Source: Robiginitomaculum_A sp036478535 (GTDB taxonomy: Bacteria > Pseudomonadota > Alphaproteobacteria > Caulobacterales > Maricaulaceae). Taken from it: DNA of 64,000 nt. The DNA is taken from contig OZ245059.1 in the NCBI GenBank assembly GCA_965224735.1, positions 2,232,001-2,296,000 of the forward strand. Direction: 5' to 3'. How positions within the stretch are numbered: the stretch's first letter is position 1; each line of letters begins with the position of its first letter. Below, piece after piece: positions 25,373-34,632 of the stretch. Both the position numbers and the translations under genes were made by a program. The notes under the pieces were generated by a model. It did no database searches, had not been told where the DNA came from, and saw only the letters and a program-made list of their open reading frames with translations.

Positions 25373-26266
25373 TTATAGTTTTATACGCGTCCTTGGATCA
25401 GGAGTATCAGGCCATGATTTAACGTATGATTTAAAATCTTTCGCCGCTTTTTCTGGTAATTTTATCATAAGACGCACCAAAAGATCACCGCCCTTAATAC
25501 CTTTACCTTTCAGGCGCAGTATTTTTCCTGAACTACTATTGGGCGCAATTTTCATACTGACCGCGCCGTGCGGCGTAGGAACATTAATTTTTGCACCAAG
25601 CACTGCTTCTTTGAGAGTAATTGGCAGATCAAGGCGGAGTTTATTACCATCACGGCGTAGGTATTTGTGTTTTAAAACCTTTATACTCACTTTGGCATCA
25701 CCATTTGGCCCGCCATTTGCGCCAACGCCGCCCTTACCGCGTAAGCGCAAGGTCGTTTTGTCTTTCACGCCAGCAGGGATAGTTAGCTTGAGGGTTTTAC
25801 CATCGCTCATGCGTACATGTTTTGGTCCCCCTTTTATAGATTCAGGAAGGCCAATGGAAAGGTTAAACCGAATATCCGCACCTTTTTGCATGCGAACAGG
25901 CGGGCGAGTAAAAGGGTGCCCAGTACGTTGTCCGCCCATTTGCATGCCAAAAAGCTGCGATAATATATCGCCCATTTCATGGCCGCCCATTTGCGCACCG
26001 CGCTGCGCACCGCCAAATCCGCCTGCAAATTGGTTTTGTTGATTACCCGGCGCATTTATGCCGCCATTATCATATTGGGCTCGTAATTTCTTATCAGACA
26101 GCAATGTATGCGCGGCGGAAATTTCTTTAAACTTCTCTGCAGCAACATTATCACCTTGATTAACATCAGGGTGCCATTTTTTGGCAAGCTTACGATAAGC
26201 TTGTGATATCTCTTTGTCCGTAGCGTTTTTCTTCACGCCAAGCAACTTATAGGGATCTTTCGCCAT
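25373..26266 (-). CDS. J-domain co-chaperone, CbpA-like DnaJ
   Basis: 297 aa. J domain (residues 3 to about 68) with the HPD motif (KKWHPDVNQGD), which stimulates DnaK. There is no zinc-finger domain. A Gly/Met/Gln-rich linker follows (GGINAPGNQQNQ, about 72-115), then the two C-terminal substrate-binding domains (about 125-290). This is the class II DnaJ (CbpA/DjlA-type) layout. GGAG lies upstream of 26266. It is on the same strand as the GTA cluster but separated by 53 bases from gp15. Confidence 0.88.
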   Translation of the reverse strand: MAKDPYKLLGVKKNATDKEISQAYRKLAKKWHPDVNQGDNVAAEKFKEISAAHTLLSDKKLRAQYDNGGINAPGNQQNQFAGGFGGAQRGAQMGGHEMGDILSQLFGMQMGGQRTGHPFTRPPVRMQKGADIRFNLSIGLPESIKGGPKHVRMSDGKTLKLTIPAGVKDKTTLRLRGKGGVGANGGPNGDAKVSIKVLKHKYLRRDGNKLRLDLPITLKEAVLGAKINVPTPHGAVSMKIAPNSSSGKILRLKGKGIKGGDLLVRLMIKLPEKAAKDFKSYVKSWPDTPDPRTRIKL

Positions 26267-26319
26267 AAATTCTCCTTCCCACACTATGTAGGGGAAAAGC
26301 GGTAAAACTCAAGGGGCAG

Positions 26320-29300
26320 TTAAAGGGTAAAAGCGTGTTTCCCCGCGCGCCCACGGCCATAAATTTGGGAAATCTGATAGACAGCGAGTGAAAGTGCGCC
26401 ATTGGGTAGTTTCGAAAGCGCAACAGATAGACTTGCCGTGTTGATTTGATGCGGTGAAATCAAGGTATCCCCTAAGAAAATATCAACTTCATAAAGTTCT
26501 ATCGCTTCTCCCAAAGGCACCTCCAAAGATGCCCAATCATCACCGCCTATTCGCGTGCGGCGTATCCAACTGATTTCTAGCGATGTATCAGTCTTTTTGG
26601 TTTTAATGTGTACGGGGCTTAGAGGCCGTAAATGTTTAGCTTCATAAAAAGAATTAGTAGTTTGCGTATCCGAACGGCCACTTGCCACGAGAGAAACTGT
26701 AATGTCACTACTGCGTAAATCGGCCGCTACAGGCAAATCTTGCCAACCAGAACGCAAGAGTGCTATCCGCGCGCCAGCCTGAATGCTATCCTCATGCCCT
26801 GTGCCATATTGCCCGCGTAAGAACATGCTTATTTTATAGGTATCAAGCCCGATAAGAACCGCATCCCGAAACTGTAATATTTCCCATTCTATGCCCCTTT
26901 CAATGGCAAGTAGATTACCACCTGCAAGGAAATCTTTGTCTGTAAGAGATGATAATTTGGCTCCAGGCATATATATTTGACAACGTGCCTGCGTGTAAAT
27001 TCCGCAACGCCCAGGCCGCAAACTTTCCATGAGAGCACCAATAAATACAGGGTTTTCCAAATCAGTTTCCTGCCCATTTGGCCCTTGTGCCAAAACATTG
27101 ATGAACGGGTTTTGCACGGCACCTACGAGCGGGCCTTGCCGCGCACCACTGCCGCTAAAATCTGCAATATCGAGTACAAAACCATCTGGCCTTGCGGGCC
27201 AACTTATTTCACCTGCACGATCCGTATCAGGCCCATTTTGAAAAAAATTAAAATCTGCACCTATGCGGCGCGCGCTGGCTCCACGGTGTCCAAGGCCATC
27301 CAAGTCTGTAATTTGCCAAACCCCGTCTTGCCCAGGCAATTTTATACTATCTCCTGCTTGCAAGTATAAATGGCTAGGCGGGAGGTTGAATTGCAAGCGT
27401 GCACTTTCATCCAAAGACCGCTGTAATATGGTTTCAGCCATCAACTTCGCTTGTCCCGCGTCAAGAACAAGAGGCGCAGAAATATCGAGAATATGAACGG
27501 TTTCAGCGAGCTTATCACGTGCATAAATAGATCCGCTTTGATAATCATGACCTTGGTCGATATAGCTCAGGCGCACATCTTTGAGGCGCTCTTGGCTGTC
27601 CTTACGCCGAATGCTAAGCAGGGCTTCATCATCTTCTAGTGCAAGGGATTGCGTATCGAGTAACAAAGGAGCGAGTGCACCGCGCGTTATGAAACTAAGG
27701 TTTTCCCCTTGCTCGCTCATATCAAAGCCGTAAGCAAGGCTTAGCGGTGTTAATGCAGTGCGGGCACTCATAGGGTGATCGATCACATAGCCGCTAACCA
27801 TGCCAAACAAGCTGTTCACATCAGGCGCAGCACTCCCGCTAGAGACAGTAATATCGCTAACAATATCGGCAAGGCTGACCAAACCAGTGCGCCCCGAAAC
27901 CCAATGACCCGTGCGCCAATTATCGCCGTCGGACCAAATATCTTTACGCGCTGGAAAATCTGGAAATGGGCGCGCGTCCCAACACCAAACATGGGCATTG
28001 CTCATATCCACCATAGGCGCACCATATATTGTCGAGATAGGATTGTGATTTGCTCCTTCATCCCAATAGGAAATAAACGCTTCTAAATATCGACGCTGAA
28101 TAAGATCGTCCCGCCCTCCTCTTGAATAATAAGGCGCATAGCTTTCCGAAGATTTGGGATCCCAAAAAACATTGGGTTGATTGGCACCTTTATCAATCGC
28201 AGGGCAGCCAATTTCCGTAAACCAGATCGGTTTAGATTGGACTTGCCACTCTGTGGCTTGCGGAACTTCTTTGCCATTGCTACGGTTGTAATGTGGATTA
28301 GCCCACCAAGATTTCACATCCTTATAACGAAACACCCATGGCTTAGACGCAAGGCCATCTGTAATCGGGCTTCGGGTTTGGGTGTCACGATCAAATGCAT
28401 TGGCATAATACCAATCATATCCCTCGCCCGCTTCCATATTGCCTGACAGATAATCAAGATTATAAATGTTATCCGCAATAACAGCATCTAGATGCTCCGC
28501 CCCCTCACGCCAATCTGAAAGTGGAAAATAGGCATCAATACCCACCGCATCAATGTTGCTATCGGCCCATAGCGGATCAAGATGGAAAAATACATCGCCG
28601 CTCCCATCCGCAGGATGATAGCCAAAATACTCCGACCAATCTGCGGCATATGTAAGCTTTGTATTTACCCCTAAAATAGAACGCACATCAGCCGCCAAGT
28701 TTTTAAACGCATTCACGGCAGGGAACGTATTTCCTACCCCCCTTACTGTAGTTAGGCCGCGCATTTCTGAGCCGATAATAAAAGTATCAACGCCACCAGC
28801 TGCTTGCGTCAATTTAGCATAATGCAAAATCATCCGCCGAAATGAATTCTCTGATGGCCCAGAATAGGAAATGCTCGCACCACTTGACGTGAAGTCAGAA
28901 GGGTTACATGTACCGAAGAAGTTTTCAATTTGGCTAACGGCTTGCGCTGTTTTATCCGCGCTCCCCGAGACACCAGGCGCTGGGTAACACGTAATACGTC
29001 CGCGCCACGGAAAGACAGCTTGTCCTATCCCGCCATAAGGGTTGGGCAAATTATTATCCTCTGGCACATCCATCAAAATAAAGGGATAAAGGGACACTTT
29101 ATATCCGCGCGCTTTTAGACCTTGCACAGCTTCAATAACCGATTTGTCCGAAGGGCTACCGCCATAAACAGGGCGGCCTTTAATTTTCGATATTGGGTAA
29201 CCTTGCGCGCGAGAGACACCGCCAACTTGCCAGTCATTTTCATAAATTTGCCGCGCCGTGCTCTCTATGCCTGGGCGCAATTGGCAATGCCCTGCCCGCA

Positions 29301-30135
29301 AGTCATCCCCGAACCAGCTGACAACCAAAGTCACAGATTTACAATTTGGCAACTGCTGCCCGAGTTGATCAAGAGCAGCGTCCATATCGGCTTTACCGCT
29401 AAAATTATTAATATTAAGCGGTTTGCTTGCGCCTGGACCACGTCGTTCTTCAATTGTATTCGTGCTATAAGCAAACTCTCCTGACCCTGGAATAAGGTCA
29501 ACACCAGCAATCAATTCTTCAAGCCGTAATTCGTCATTCGTACGCGGTGGCATTCGGATAACTTCAAAATTAAACTGCGGCATACGCCCGCCAAAATCAT
29601 CAATCGGCATATCCTCAAACACCATATAAGCTGTGCGCCTAAAAGCGGGTATATCCCCACCTTCAATTTCGGCAATAAGTGGATCGGGCATTTGCGTTTG
29701 CGTGCCTTTATATAGGCGCATATTCAAGTCTTTAAGTTTGAGAATTTTGCCATTGGCCCAAATACGCTCGACACTTAAAACTTCACCCTCGCAAAGCCCA
29801 ATGGCAAAACTAAGTGTATAGCTATATTGTCTTGAGCGCGGGCCACCACCTTTCCCGCCAACGCTTTCTTCCTTGGCTATTTCCTTGACCTTTGCTGCCC
29901 AGATAACTTGTCCTGCTATACGCGCTTTACCAAATATACGCGGCATAGGCGCGCCATCGCGCGAGGATTGTATGTGCAAAATATCAAGCCGCGGCCCTTC
30001 GAAAACGCGGTTGTCAAAAGCGCGGCCGATTGCTTGCTTTGCATAAGAAACTGCGAATCGCCCAGTCGTTTTTACTAAGTTTTGGCCAATATTTTTACCC
30101 ACCGCCATTACAGAATTTAATACTAATGTGGTCAT
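26320..30135 (-). CDS. GTA gp15, tail-tip host-specificity protein
   Basis: 1271 aa, the largest GTA protein (the tail-tip 'megatron'). The central part (about 230-720) is the GTA TIM-barrel/glycoside-hydrolase-like domain (KARGYKVSLYPFILMDVPE, TKLTYAADWSEYFGYHP, WFTEIGCPAIDKGANQPN). A phage-tail-3-like region follows, and then the Rcc01698-like C-terminal part with small beta domains. It should contact the recipient envelope and guide DNA entry. The last gene of the cluster; 53 bases from the J-domain gene. Confidence 0.92.
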   Translation of the reverse strand: MTTLVLNSVMAVGKNIGQNLVKTTGRFAVSYAKQAIGRAFDNRVFEGPRLDILHIQSSRDGAPMPRIFGKARIAGQVIWAAKVKEIAKEESVGGKGGGPRSRQYSYTLSFAIGLCEGEVLSVERIWANGKILKLKDLNMRLYKGTQTQMPDPLIAEIEGGDIPAFRRTAYMVFEDMPIDDFGGRMPQFNFEVIRMPPRTNDELRLEELIAGVDLIPGSGEFAYSTNTIEERRGPGASKPLNINNFSGKADMDAALDQLGQQLPNCKSVTLVVSWFGDDLRAGHCQLRPGIESTARQIYENDWQVGGVSRAQGYPISKIKGRPVYGGSPSDKSVIEAVQGLKARGYKVSLYPFILMDVPEDNNLPNPYGGIGQAVFPWRGRITCYPAPGVSGSADKTAQAVSQIENFFGTCNPSDFTSSGASISYSGPSENSFRRMILHYAKLTQAAGGVDTFIIGSEMRGLTTVRGVGNTFPAVNAFKNLAADVRSILGVNTKLTYAADWSEYFGYHPADGSGDVFFHLDPLWADSNIDAVGIDAYFPLSDWREGAEHLDAVIADNIYNLDYLSGNMEAGEGYDWYYANAFDRDTQTRSPITDGLASKPWVFRYKDVKSWWANPHYNRSNGKEVPQATEWQVQSKPIWFTEIGCPAIDKGANQPNVFWDPKSSESYAPYYSRGGRDDLIQRRYLEAFISYWDEGANHNPISTIYGAPMVDMSNAHVWCWDARPFPDFPARKDIWSDGDNWRTGHWVSGRTGLVSLADIVSDITVSSGSAAPDVNSLFGMVSGYVIDHPMSARTALTPLSLAYGFDMSEQGENLSFITRGALAPLLLDTQSLALEDDEALLSIRRKDSQERLKDVRLSYIDQGHDYQSGSIYARDKLAETVHILDISAPLVLDAGQAKLMAETILQRSLDESARLQFNLPPSHLYLQAGDSIKLPGQDGVWQITDLDGLGHRGASARRIGADFNFFQNGPDTDRAGEISWPARPDGFVLDIADFSGSGARQGPLVGAVQNPFINVLAQGPNGQETDLENPVFIGALMESLRPGRCGIYTQARCQIYMPGAKLSSLTDKDFLAGGNLLAIERGIEWEILQFRDAVLIGLDTYKISMFLRGQYGTGHEDSIQAGARIALLRSGWQDLPVAADLRSSDITVSLVASGRSDTQTTNSFYEAKHLRPLSPVHIKTKKTDTSLEISWIRRTRIGGDDWASLEVPLGEAIELYEVDIFLGDTLISPHQINTASLSVALSKLPNGALSLAVYQISQIYGRGRAGKHAFTL

Positions 30136-30137
30136 GA

Positions 30138-30581
30138 TCAGTCCTCTAAATTCGGGAAACTATAGGCAAAAGCAATGCGGCGTTCCCAATAAGGCGAGAA
30201 AAAAGACCGCGTGACAGAGCGCCCCCAATACGCATGAACAATCATGCCCTCTTCTGCTGCTATCGCCATATGTTTAGCGGGCACACCGCTAATCATGCGA
30301 AACAAATATATATCACCCATTTGCACAGCAGATATGTCCATGGGAACGAGGCAAGCATCCGCAGCAGTTTTCAAAGCTTCCTGCTTGCGCTTCTCAGCCC
30401 AATCAGGTGTGTAGGACGGCAAAGCTATAGGCTCTTCTCCATAAAACTTGCGCCAAATACCTCGCACAAGGCCAAGGCAATCACAGCCAGCTCCTTTGGC
30501 ACTGGCTTGATGCTGATAAGGTGTACCAATCCAGCTTTGAGCCTCCTCCAAGATATCAACGCGGCTTATTTTCTTATCCAT
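30138..30581 (-). CDS. GTA gp14, NlpC/P60 cell-wall peptidase
   Basis: About 147 aa. The NlpC/P60 catalytic Cys is in AGCDCLGLVRG (Cys35), with a His in AKHMAIA. RcGTA gp14 is a peptidoglycan peptidase carried at the tail tip for entry through the cell wall. Start 30581 has GGGAG upstream and overlaps gp13 by eight bases; the open frame continues to 30623. It ends two bases before gp15. Confidence 0.9.
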   Translation of the reverse strand: MDKKISRVDILEEAQSWIGTPYQHQASAKGAGCDCLGLVRGIWRKFYGEEPIALPSYTPDWAEKRKQEALKTAADACLVPMDISAVQMGDIYLFRMISGVPAKHMAIAAEEGMIVHAYWGRSVTRSFFSPYWERRIAFAYSFPNLED

Positions 30582-31233
30582 AACGCGAACTCCCGTCTTT
30601 AACATCGCCCTCTTGCGGCGCACCTAAAACAGCGTCATCACCTATAAGATACGGAAATCCGAGAAAATTATCTGTGTTTTGAAACTGAGTTTTACACGCT
30701 TCAAAGCTATGGGGGCATTTTGTGCCTTCTGGATAATCTTCCAAACGAACACCGCAAATTTCGCTACCAAAGTCAGCTTGGCACTGGCGTGAAAACACGC
30801 GCCCCGTGGATTGCTCTAGCGCTGCAGATTGCCCAACCAATTCCGCTTCAAAGCGCCCATCAATTAATGATATTTCGCCAATGCGTCCGCGCCATATAAG
30901 GCCGAGCTGCGTAGTATCTTGCCAATTCACGCGCCATATTTCCACATCAGCGCCATCATACAACCCTGCTTCAATATCAGATTTTGTAATCGCATCAGCG
31001 CTCAGTGCGCCAAGCACCGCGCTATTGTCTAAAGAAAATCCAAGGCGGTTTTCAATATCAGTTGGCGCAAAACCACTGGCGGCCTGGTAGTTTAGGCCCT
31101 CAATAGTAAGCGCTCTATCATGGTCAGAAAAACCAAGCACAAGACCATCCTTGCGCTTTAACTTCCAAGCCCAACATAAAGTTGTTGTCTCACCCTTAAT
31201 ATGAGCACTAAAATCTTGAGAAAAATTACGCAT
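30574..31233 (-). CDS. GTA gp13, DUF2163/BR0599 tail hub protein
   Basis: 219 aa. The DUF2163 N-terminal part (FSDHDRALTIEGLNYQAASGF) and the BR0599 C-terminal part with four Cys residues (RQCQADFGSEICGVRL, KCPHSFEACKTQF) match the iron-sulphur-binding hub protein of the RcGTA baseplate. It overlaps gp12 by eight bases. Confidence 0.88.
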   Translation of the reverse strand: MRNFSQDFSAHIKGETTTLCWAWKLKRKDGLVLGFSDHDRALTIEGLNYQAASGFAPTDIENRLGFSLDNSAVLGALSADAITKSDIEAGLYDGADVEIWRVNWQDTTQLGLIWRGRIGEISLIDGRFEAELVGQSAALEQSTGRVFSRQCQADFGSEICGVRLEDYPEGTKCPHSFEACKTQFQNTDNFLGFPYLIGDDAVLGAPQEGDVKDGSSRYG

Positions 31234-31858
31234 GAGGCAAGATTTCTATGAGCGGAACATTAATGGCGCTCCCTGCACCAAAGCTTTCTAATGATGTGCT
31301 AATCTGATCGGTATTAAACCGAACAGGAACATCAAATTCAAATCCAGCACTCACAACAAGGCCCAATTGCGGCGGCGTATCAAATGTAATGATCCCAATT
31401 GATGCGTCGAGTGTGAAGGCGGTGGTCGCTTTCCCATTGATGGCAACCAAGACGCGCCCTTGCTTAGGTTTTGTTATAAATCGTTTATAACGACTGGCGT
31501 CATCTTGATATGTTTTTACGAGTTCAAACTCCGCCCTTTGGCCATTGCCAATACCAATTTTTTGATCCACTATTTGAATGTCACAGTTGGGGGCACAGGA
31601 TTTATAATCAATTGGATCATGAAACCGAAATCCGTATAATTGCCCCATACGGGCTTCAAAAAAAGCAATGAGTGTGTGCATATCAAGCAGGGTTTTTACG
31701 CCAACACCCGCATCATACCTTCGGCGTGATTGGGCAGTGCTCGCATTGCGCTGTTCATGGCCACTCGCCAGTGTAATGATTTCCGTGTGCCTTTGCGGTC
31801 CCCCGCTTGCTCCAAAGGAAAGTGGCAGCGGGAAACTTATTTCATGAAATGAAGTCAT
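31226..31858 (-). CDS. GTA gp12, DUF2460 distal tail protein
   Basis: About 210 aa. FHEISFPLPLSFGASGGPQ and the later GQLYGFRFHDPIDYKS mark DUF2460 (TIGR02217), the distal tail protein that joins the tube to the baseplate hub. I prefer the ATG at 31858, which has GGAA upstream; an ATG at 31870 lacks a ribosome site. Confidence 0.88.
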   Translation of the reverse strand: MTSFHEISFPLPLSFGASGGPQRHTEIITLASGHEQRNASTAQSRRRYDAGVGVKTLLDMHTLIAFFEARMGQLYGFRFHDPIDYKSCAPNCDIQIVDQKIGIGNGQRAEFELVKTYQDDASRYKRFITKPKQGRVLVAINGKATTAFTLDASIGIITFDTPPQLGLVVSAGFEFDVPVRFNTDQISTSLESFGAGSAINVPLIEILPHA

Positions 31859-31875
31859 AATATTTTCCATATATT

Positions 31876-32307
31876 TTAAAGTAATTTTTGTCCCTGAGAG
31901 ACTGCGCGCGCGAGTGACGCCGAAATTTGCCCTTGGCTTTTCTGGAAACTTTTCGCATCCGTGGCACCGCTCACATTCATAACAATATTGATAGGTTGGC
32001 TGTTTAACGCACTAGAGAATTTCCCCCCATGAGCGCTTCCGCCCATAGCCCCGCCCACAGTCCCACCAAGTGCAGATTGTAAGGGCGCGATTAAAAGGTC
32101 CTCAATCGCGTTTTTAGCAAAATCTTGGGCGATACTTTGCGCCAGATTGCGCAAGCTAAACTCGCCAGATACAGCCGCTTTTTCAAGTGCTTTGGCGATA
32201 CGCTCACCCGCTTGCTCAAATATGCCTGCTAGGCTATCGGCGGCCGTGCGCGCAGGGCCATCAGCAAAATTTATTAATGCCTTAGCCGCTTTTTGTGTGT
32301 CATTCAT
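31876..32307 (-). CDS. GTA gp11, short tail tape measure protein
   Basis: About 143 aa, helical, with a Gly-rich stretch (ALGGTVGGAMGGSAHGG) and a C-terminal INIVMNVSGATDAKSFQKSQGQI segment typical of the phage tail tape measure (COG5281-like) of GTAs. Tape-measure length sets tail length; this protein is shorter than RcGTA gp11 (about 220 aa as I recall), so a shorter tail may result. GAGG lies upstream of 32307. Confidence 0.8.
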   Translation of the reverse strand: MNDTQKAAKALINFADGPARTAADSLAGIFEQAGERIAKALEKAAVSGEFSLRNLAQSIAQDFAKNAIEDLLIAPLQSALGGTVGGAMGGSAHGGKFSSALNSQPINIVMNVSGATDAKSFQKSQGQISASLARAVSQGQKLL

Positions 32308-32518
32308 GTTCAACCTCATCAGGATAATTTTTCATCAACTTAATTAATTCACTACGCTCGATCCCAAGAGTTTGGGCATCCATGATCAGCACAAACCAAT
32401 CACGAACACTCATGGCCCAAAACTCGGAGGGACTAAGACGTAAGGCCTTCACACCATATCTTAGCCAGAGATCAAATGGCCATTCATCCACCGTTACTCT
32501 CCGTAAAACTTCGTTCAA
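32300..32518 (-). CDS. GTA tail assembly chaperone (rcc01693-like)
   Basis: 72 aa. WLRYGVKALRLSPSEFWAMS with the conserved W and F matches the small phage tail assembly chaperone encoded between gp10 and gp11 in RcGTA-type clusters. It overlaps gp10 by 35 bases and gp11 by eight, hence strong coupling. In siphophages this pair coats the tape measure before tube assembly. Confidence 0.82.
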   Translation of the reverse strand: MNEVLRRVTVDEWPFDLWLRYGVKALRLSPSEFWAMSVRDWFVLIMDAQTLGIERSELIKLMKNYPDEVEHE

Positions 32519-32813
32519 AAACTTGCGTGATTGCAGGCAGATAATTTACGGGAATTGCTTTATTTGCGAGGGTCGAAACATCTACATAAGGCACGCACTT
32601 AAGAGCAGGCCGAAGCAAGGCTTCCAACAAAACCGCCACAGTTTTTGCACTGCTTTGGTCATGCCCCATCTCTTTTAATTTTTGAGCAAGACTGCGCGGA
32701 CCGAGCACTTTTAGCTTCTCACTTATTTCCAAAAGCGCCCCAAGCGTTAAGCGCAATGTATACGCCTTTCCTTCAATGTGGACTGATACGTCAGCTGCTT
32801 GAAACCCACTCAC
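32484..32813 (-). CDS. GTA gp10 family tail protein
   Basis: 109 aa, GTA_gp10 family (YTLRLTLGALLEISEKL; PALKCVPYVDVSTLANKAIPV). Likely the first tail assembly chaperone. It starts with GTG directly after the gp9 stop (adjacent, no gap). Confidence 0.82.
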   Translation of the reverse strand: MSGFQAADVSVHIEGKAYTLRLTLGALLEISEKLKVLGPRSLAQKLKEMGHDQSSAKTVAVLLEALLRPALKCVPYVDVSTLANKAIPVNYLPAITQVFERSFTESNGG

Positions 32814-33224
32814 TTAGATCACCGCAAATATGGGTTTACCAGCAGAAACAAGCACAATTTCATAACTAGATTCCCCTTTGTAAGTGCCAACATAATTAAG
32901 GCTTGCAATCAAAAAATCACCTCCAATACGACCAAAATCCGGGAGTATAATTTGGTATGTATCTGCACTTTGAGCAAAAAACCCAGCCCGCATAAGGGCG
33001 TCCGATGCACTATCGCGAAATATGCCTTCACCGCTTATTTCTACAGATTTCACACCCCCGCCAGGCAAAAGCTCTCGCCACGCCTCATCGCTTTCAGAAT
33101 GGGTAATGTCGATTGTCTTGGCGTTAAACTTTACAGTTTTTGTGCGCAAACCAGCAACGGTAATAAAATTGCCTTGGTTATCTTTAATTTTTATGAGCAT
33201 ATCACGCCCGCTTTGTGCTGCCAT
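32814..33224 (-). CDS. GTA gp9, major tail tube protein
   Basis: 136 aa. TP901-1-type major tail protein (RDMLIKIKDNQGNFITVAGLRTKTV; GGGVKSVEISGEGIFRD), which stacks as hexamer rings to form the tail tube. AGGAGG lies upstream of the start. Confidence 0.9.
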   Translation of the reverse strand: MAAQSGRDMLIKIKDNQGNFITVAGLRTKTVKFNAKTIDITHSESDEAWRELLPGGGVKSVEISGEGIFRDSASDALMRAGFFAQSADTYQIILPDFGRIGGDFLIASLNYVGTYKGESSYEIVLVSAGKPIFAVI

Positions 33225-33249
33225 GATGGAAGCCTCCTTACTAAGTATG

Positions 33250-33672
33250 TTATATTTGGCTTGGTTGTGTTGTTAAACTAAGCCGTATCAGTCCGTGCAT
33301 TGTACGCCCATCAGGGGCACGAAAATTATCTGTAAAGGTAATATTGCTATGCACCGCAATGCCTTCACCTAAAGGAAGACTTGCGCCAAATAACGCAGCC
33401 GCTATAGCCGCATTACAATCAAATATTTCCCCGCGCCCGCCATATCGCGACCAAATATGCAGGCTGATAATATGCTGAGAGAGAGGCGCTGCATCACCGC
33501 TAATATCACTGCTTTGCATTCGCCCGTAACTTAGATACGGATAGATCGGATCCTCAGGCGGGTTATCATAAAGGCGAGGTGGATTGCCTAAAAGACTTTG
33601 GACTTCCTGACTGTTTGACAAATGATTGTGAATAGCTTTGGCAACAGCGCGCGCTTGATTATAATCGCTCAT
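33250..33672 (-). CDS. GTA gp8, DUF3168 tail terminator
   Basis: 140 aa, DUF3168 (PPRLYDNPPEDPIYPYLSYG; HIISLHIWSRYGGRGE), the tail terminator that caps the tube and joins it to the head. Overlaps gp7 by four bases (ATGA). Confidence 0.88.
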   Translation of the reverse strand: MSDYNQARAVAKAIHNHLSNSQEVQSLLGNPPRLYDNPPEDPIYPYLSYGRMQSSDISGDAAPLSQHIISLHIWSRYGGRGEIFDCNAAIAAALFGASLPLGEGIAVHSNITFTDNFRAPDGRTMHGLIRLSLTTQPSQI

Positions 33673-33986
33673 TGTTCCTCTTCCTCACAAACAAGATGTA
33701 ATCTCTCACGCCGATTATCAGGGTCAGAACTAGCAAGAACCCGCAAAATATTATCGTCCCACAAAAGCCGAACACGCTCTGGGAAATCCCGCTGCCAGCG
33801 AATGGTAATACGGTAAGTTTTAGTAATAACAGCGCGTCCAAACTCCGAACGTTCTGCCGTGGTACTCGGTTTAACATGAGCCCAAGCCTGGCCATAAAGA
33901 ACCCAGTTTGTTTTCGCGCCGCCCAAATCATCGGGCACACTTTGCGGCACATATATCCCAATGCGCGTGCGTAAATCCCCTATCAT
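33669..33986 (-). CDS. GTA gp7, head-tail closure protein
   Basis: About 105 aa. Phage head-tail joining (SPP1 gp16-like) family: RTRIGIYVPQSVPDDLGGAKTNW, and a C-terminal DNILRVLASSDPDNRRERL. Start 33986 gives the ATGA overlap with gp6; an ATG at 33998 is possible. Confidence 0.87.
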   Translation of the reverse strand: MIGDLRTRIGIYVPQSVPDDLGGAKTNWVLYGQAWAHVKPSTTAERSEFGRAVITKTYRITIRWQRDFPERVRLLWDDNILRVLASSDPDNRRERLHLVCEEEEQ

Positions 33987-34546
33987 AGTCTTACCCATCG
34001 ATAGGGCATCAAAAGCGCGTCAACCATCAGAGGTACACTAGGCTGCTCAAGGCCTTCACGGTGCTCAAAACTTTGCGCAAGTAAAAGCAATATAGCTTGG
34101 CGAATTGGCAGAGGAACATCATCTGGCACATCGCCATACCCAGCGTCATACTCTATTTCAAGCGTATAAAATCCGAGTAAATAATCGGTCCAGTTCTTGC
34201 TAGCTTTAAGTTTAATTTGCCCTGGTTCACATTTTGTGGTCACGGAATAATCTACACTTGGTATGTCAATCGCTGTATCACCCTCACCAATAAGGCTAAG
34301 ACGCGTAACGCTGAGTAAAGGCGGTCTTGGCAAGCTAATGATATGCGCACAAGGTAGGGAGCCTCTGTAAATATATGTACGGCGGATCAAGCTACGGCCA
34401 ATTATATTTTCGACGCTATGGCGCGCAGTTTTTATTAACGTAGTGATTAAATTATCTTCTTCTGTCCCGTCCACACGCAAAAAAGTTTTTGCGTATGCAA
34501 GGTCAATGGGTTCAACATGCGGAGGCGTTAAATCTATTAGGGCCAT
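33983..34546 (-). CDS. GTA gp6, head-tail connector
   Basis: 187 aa. gp6-like connector (PIDLAYAKTFLRVDGTEEDNL; AVLLLLAQ-type helix seen as RQAILLLLAQSFEHRE), which forms the ring below the portal. An 86-base gap separates it from the capsid gene; that gap holds no clear hairpin. Confidence 0.88.
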   Translation of the reverse strand: MALIDLTPPHVEPIDLAYAKTFLRVDGTEEDNLITTLIKTARHSVENIIGRSLIRRTYIYRGSLPCAHIISLPRPPLLSVTRLSLIGEGDTAIDIPSVDYSVTTKCEPGQIKLKASKNWTDYLLGFYTLEIEYDAGYGDVPDDVPLPIRQAILLLLAQSFEHREGLEQPSVPLMVDALLMPYRWVRL

Positions 34547-34632
34547 AGGGTTCTCTTTTTGAATAAAGTTGGCTGCCCCTTGTGGGAGGGGAGAAAGACA
34601 AGGAGCAGCCGTTGCTGGAGTATGAATTTTGA

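Noticed and set aside
33659..33961. 100-aa minus-strand frame over gp7
   Set aside because: Out-of-frame shadow of gp7, with no family match.
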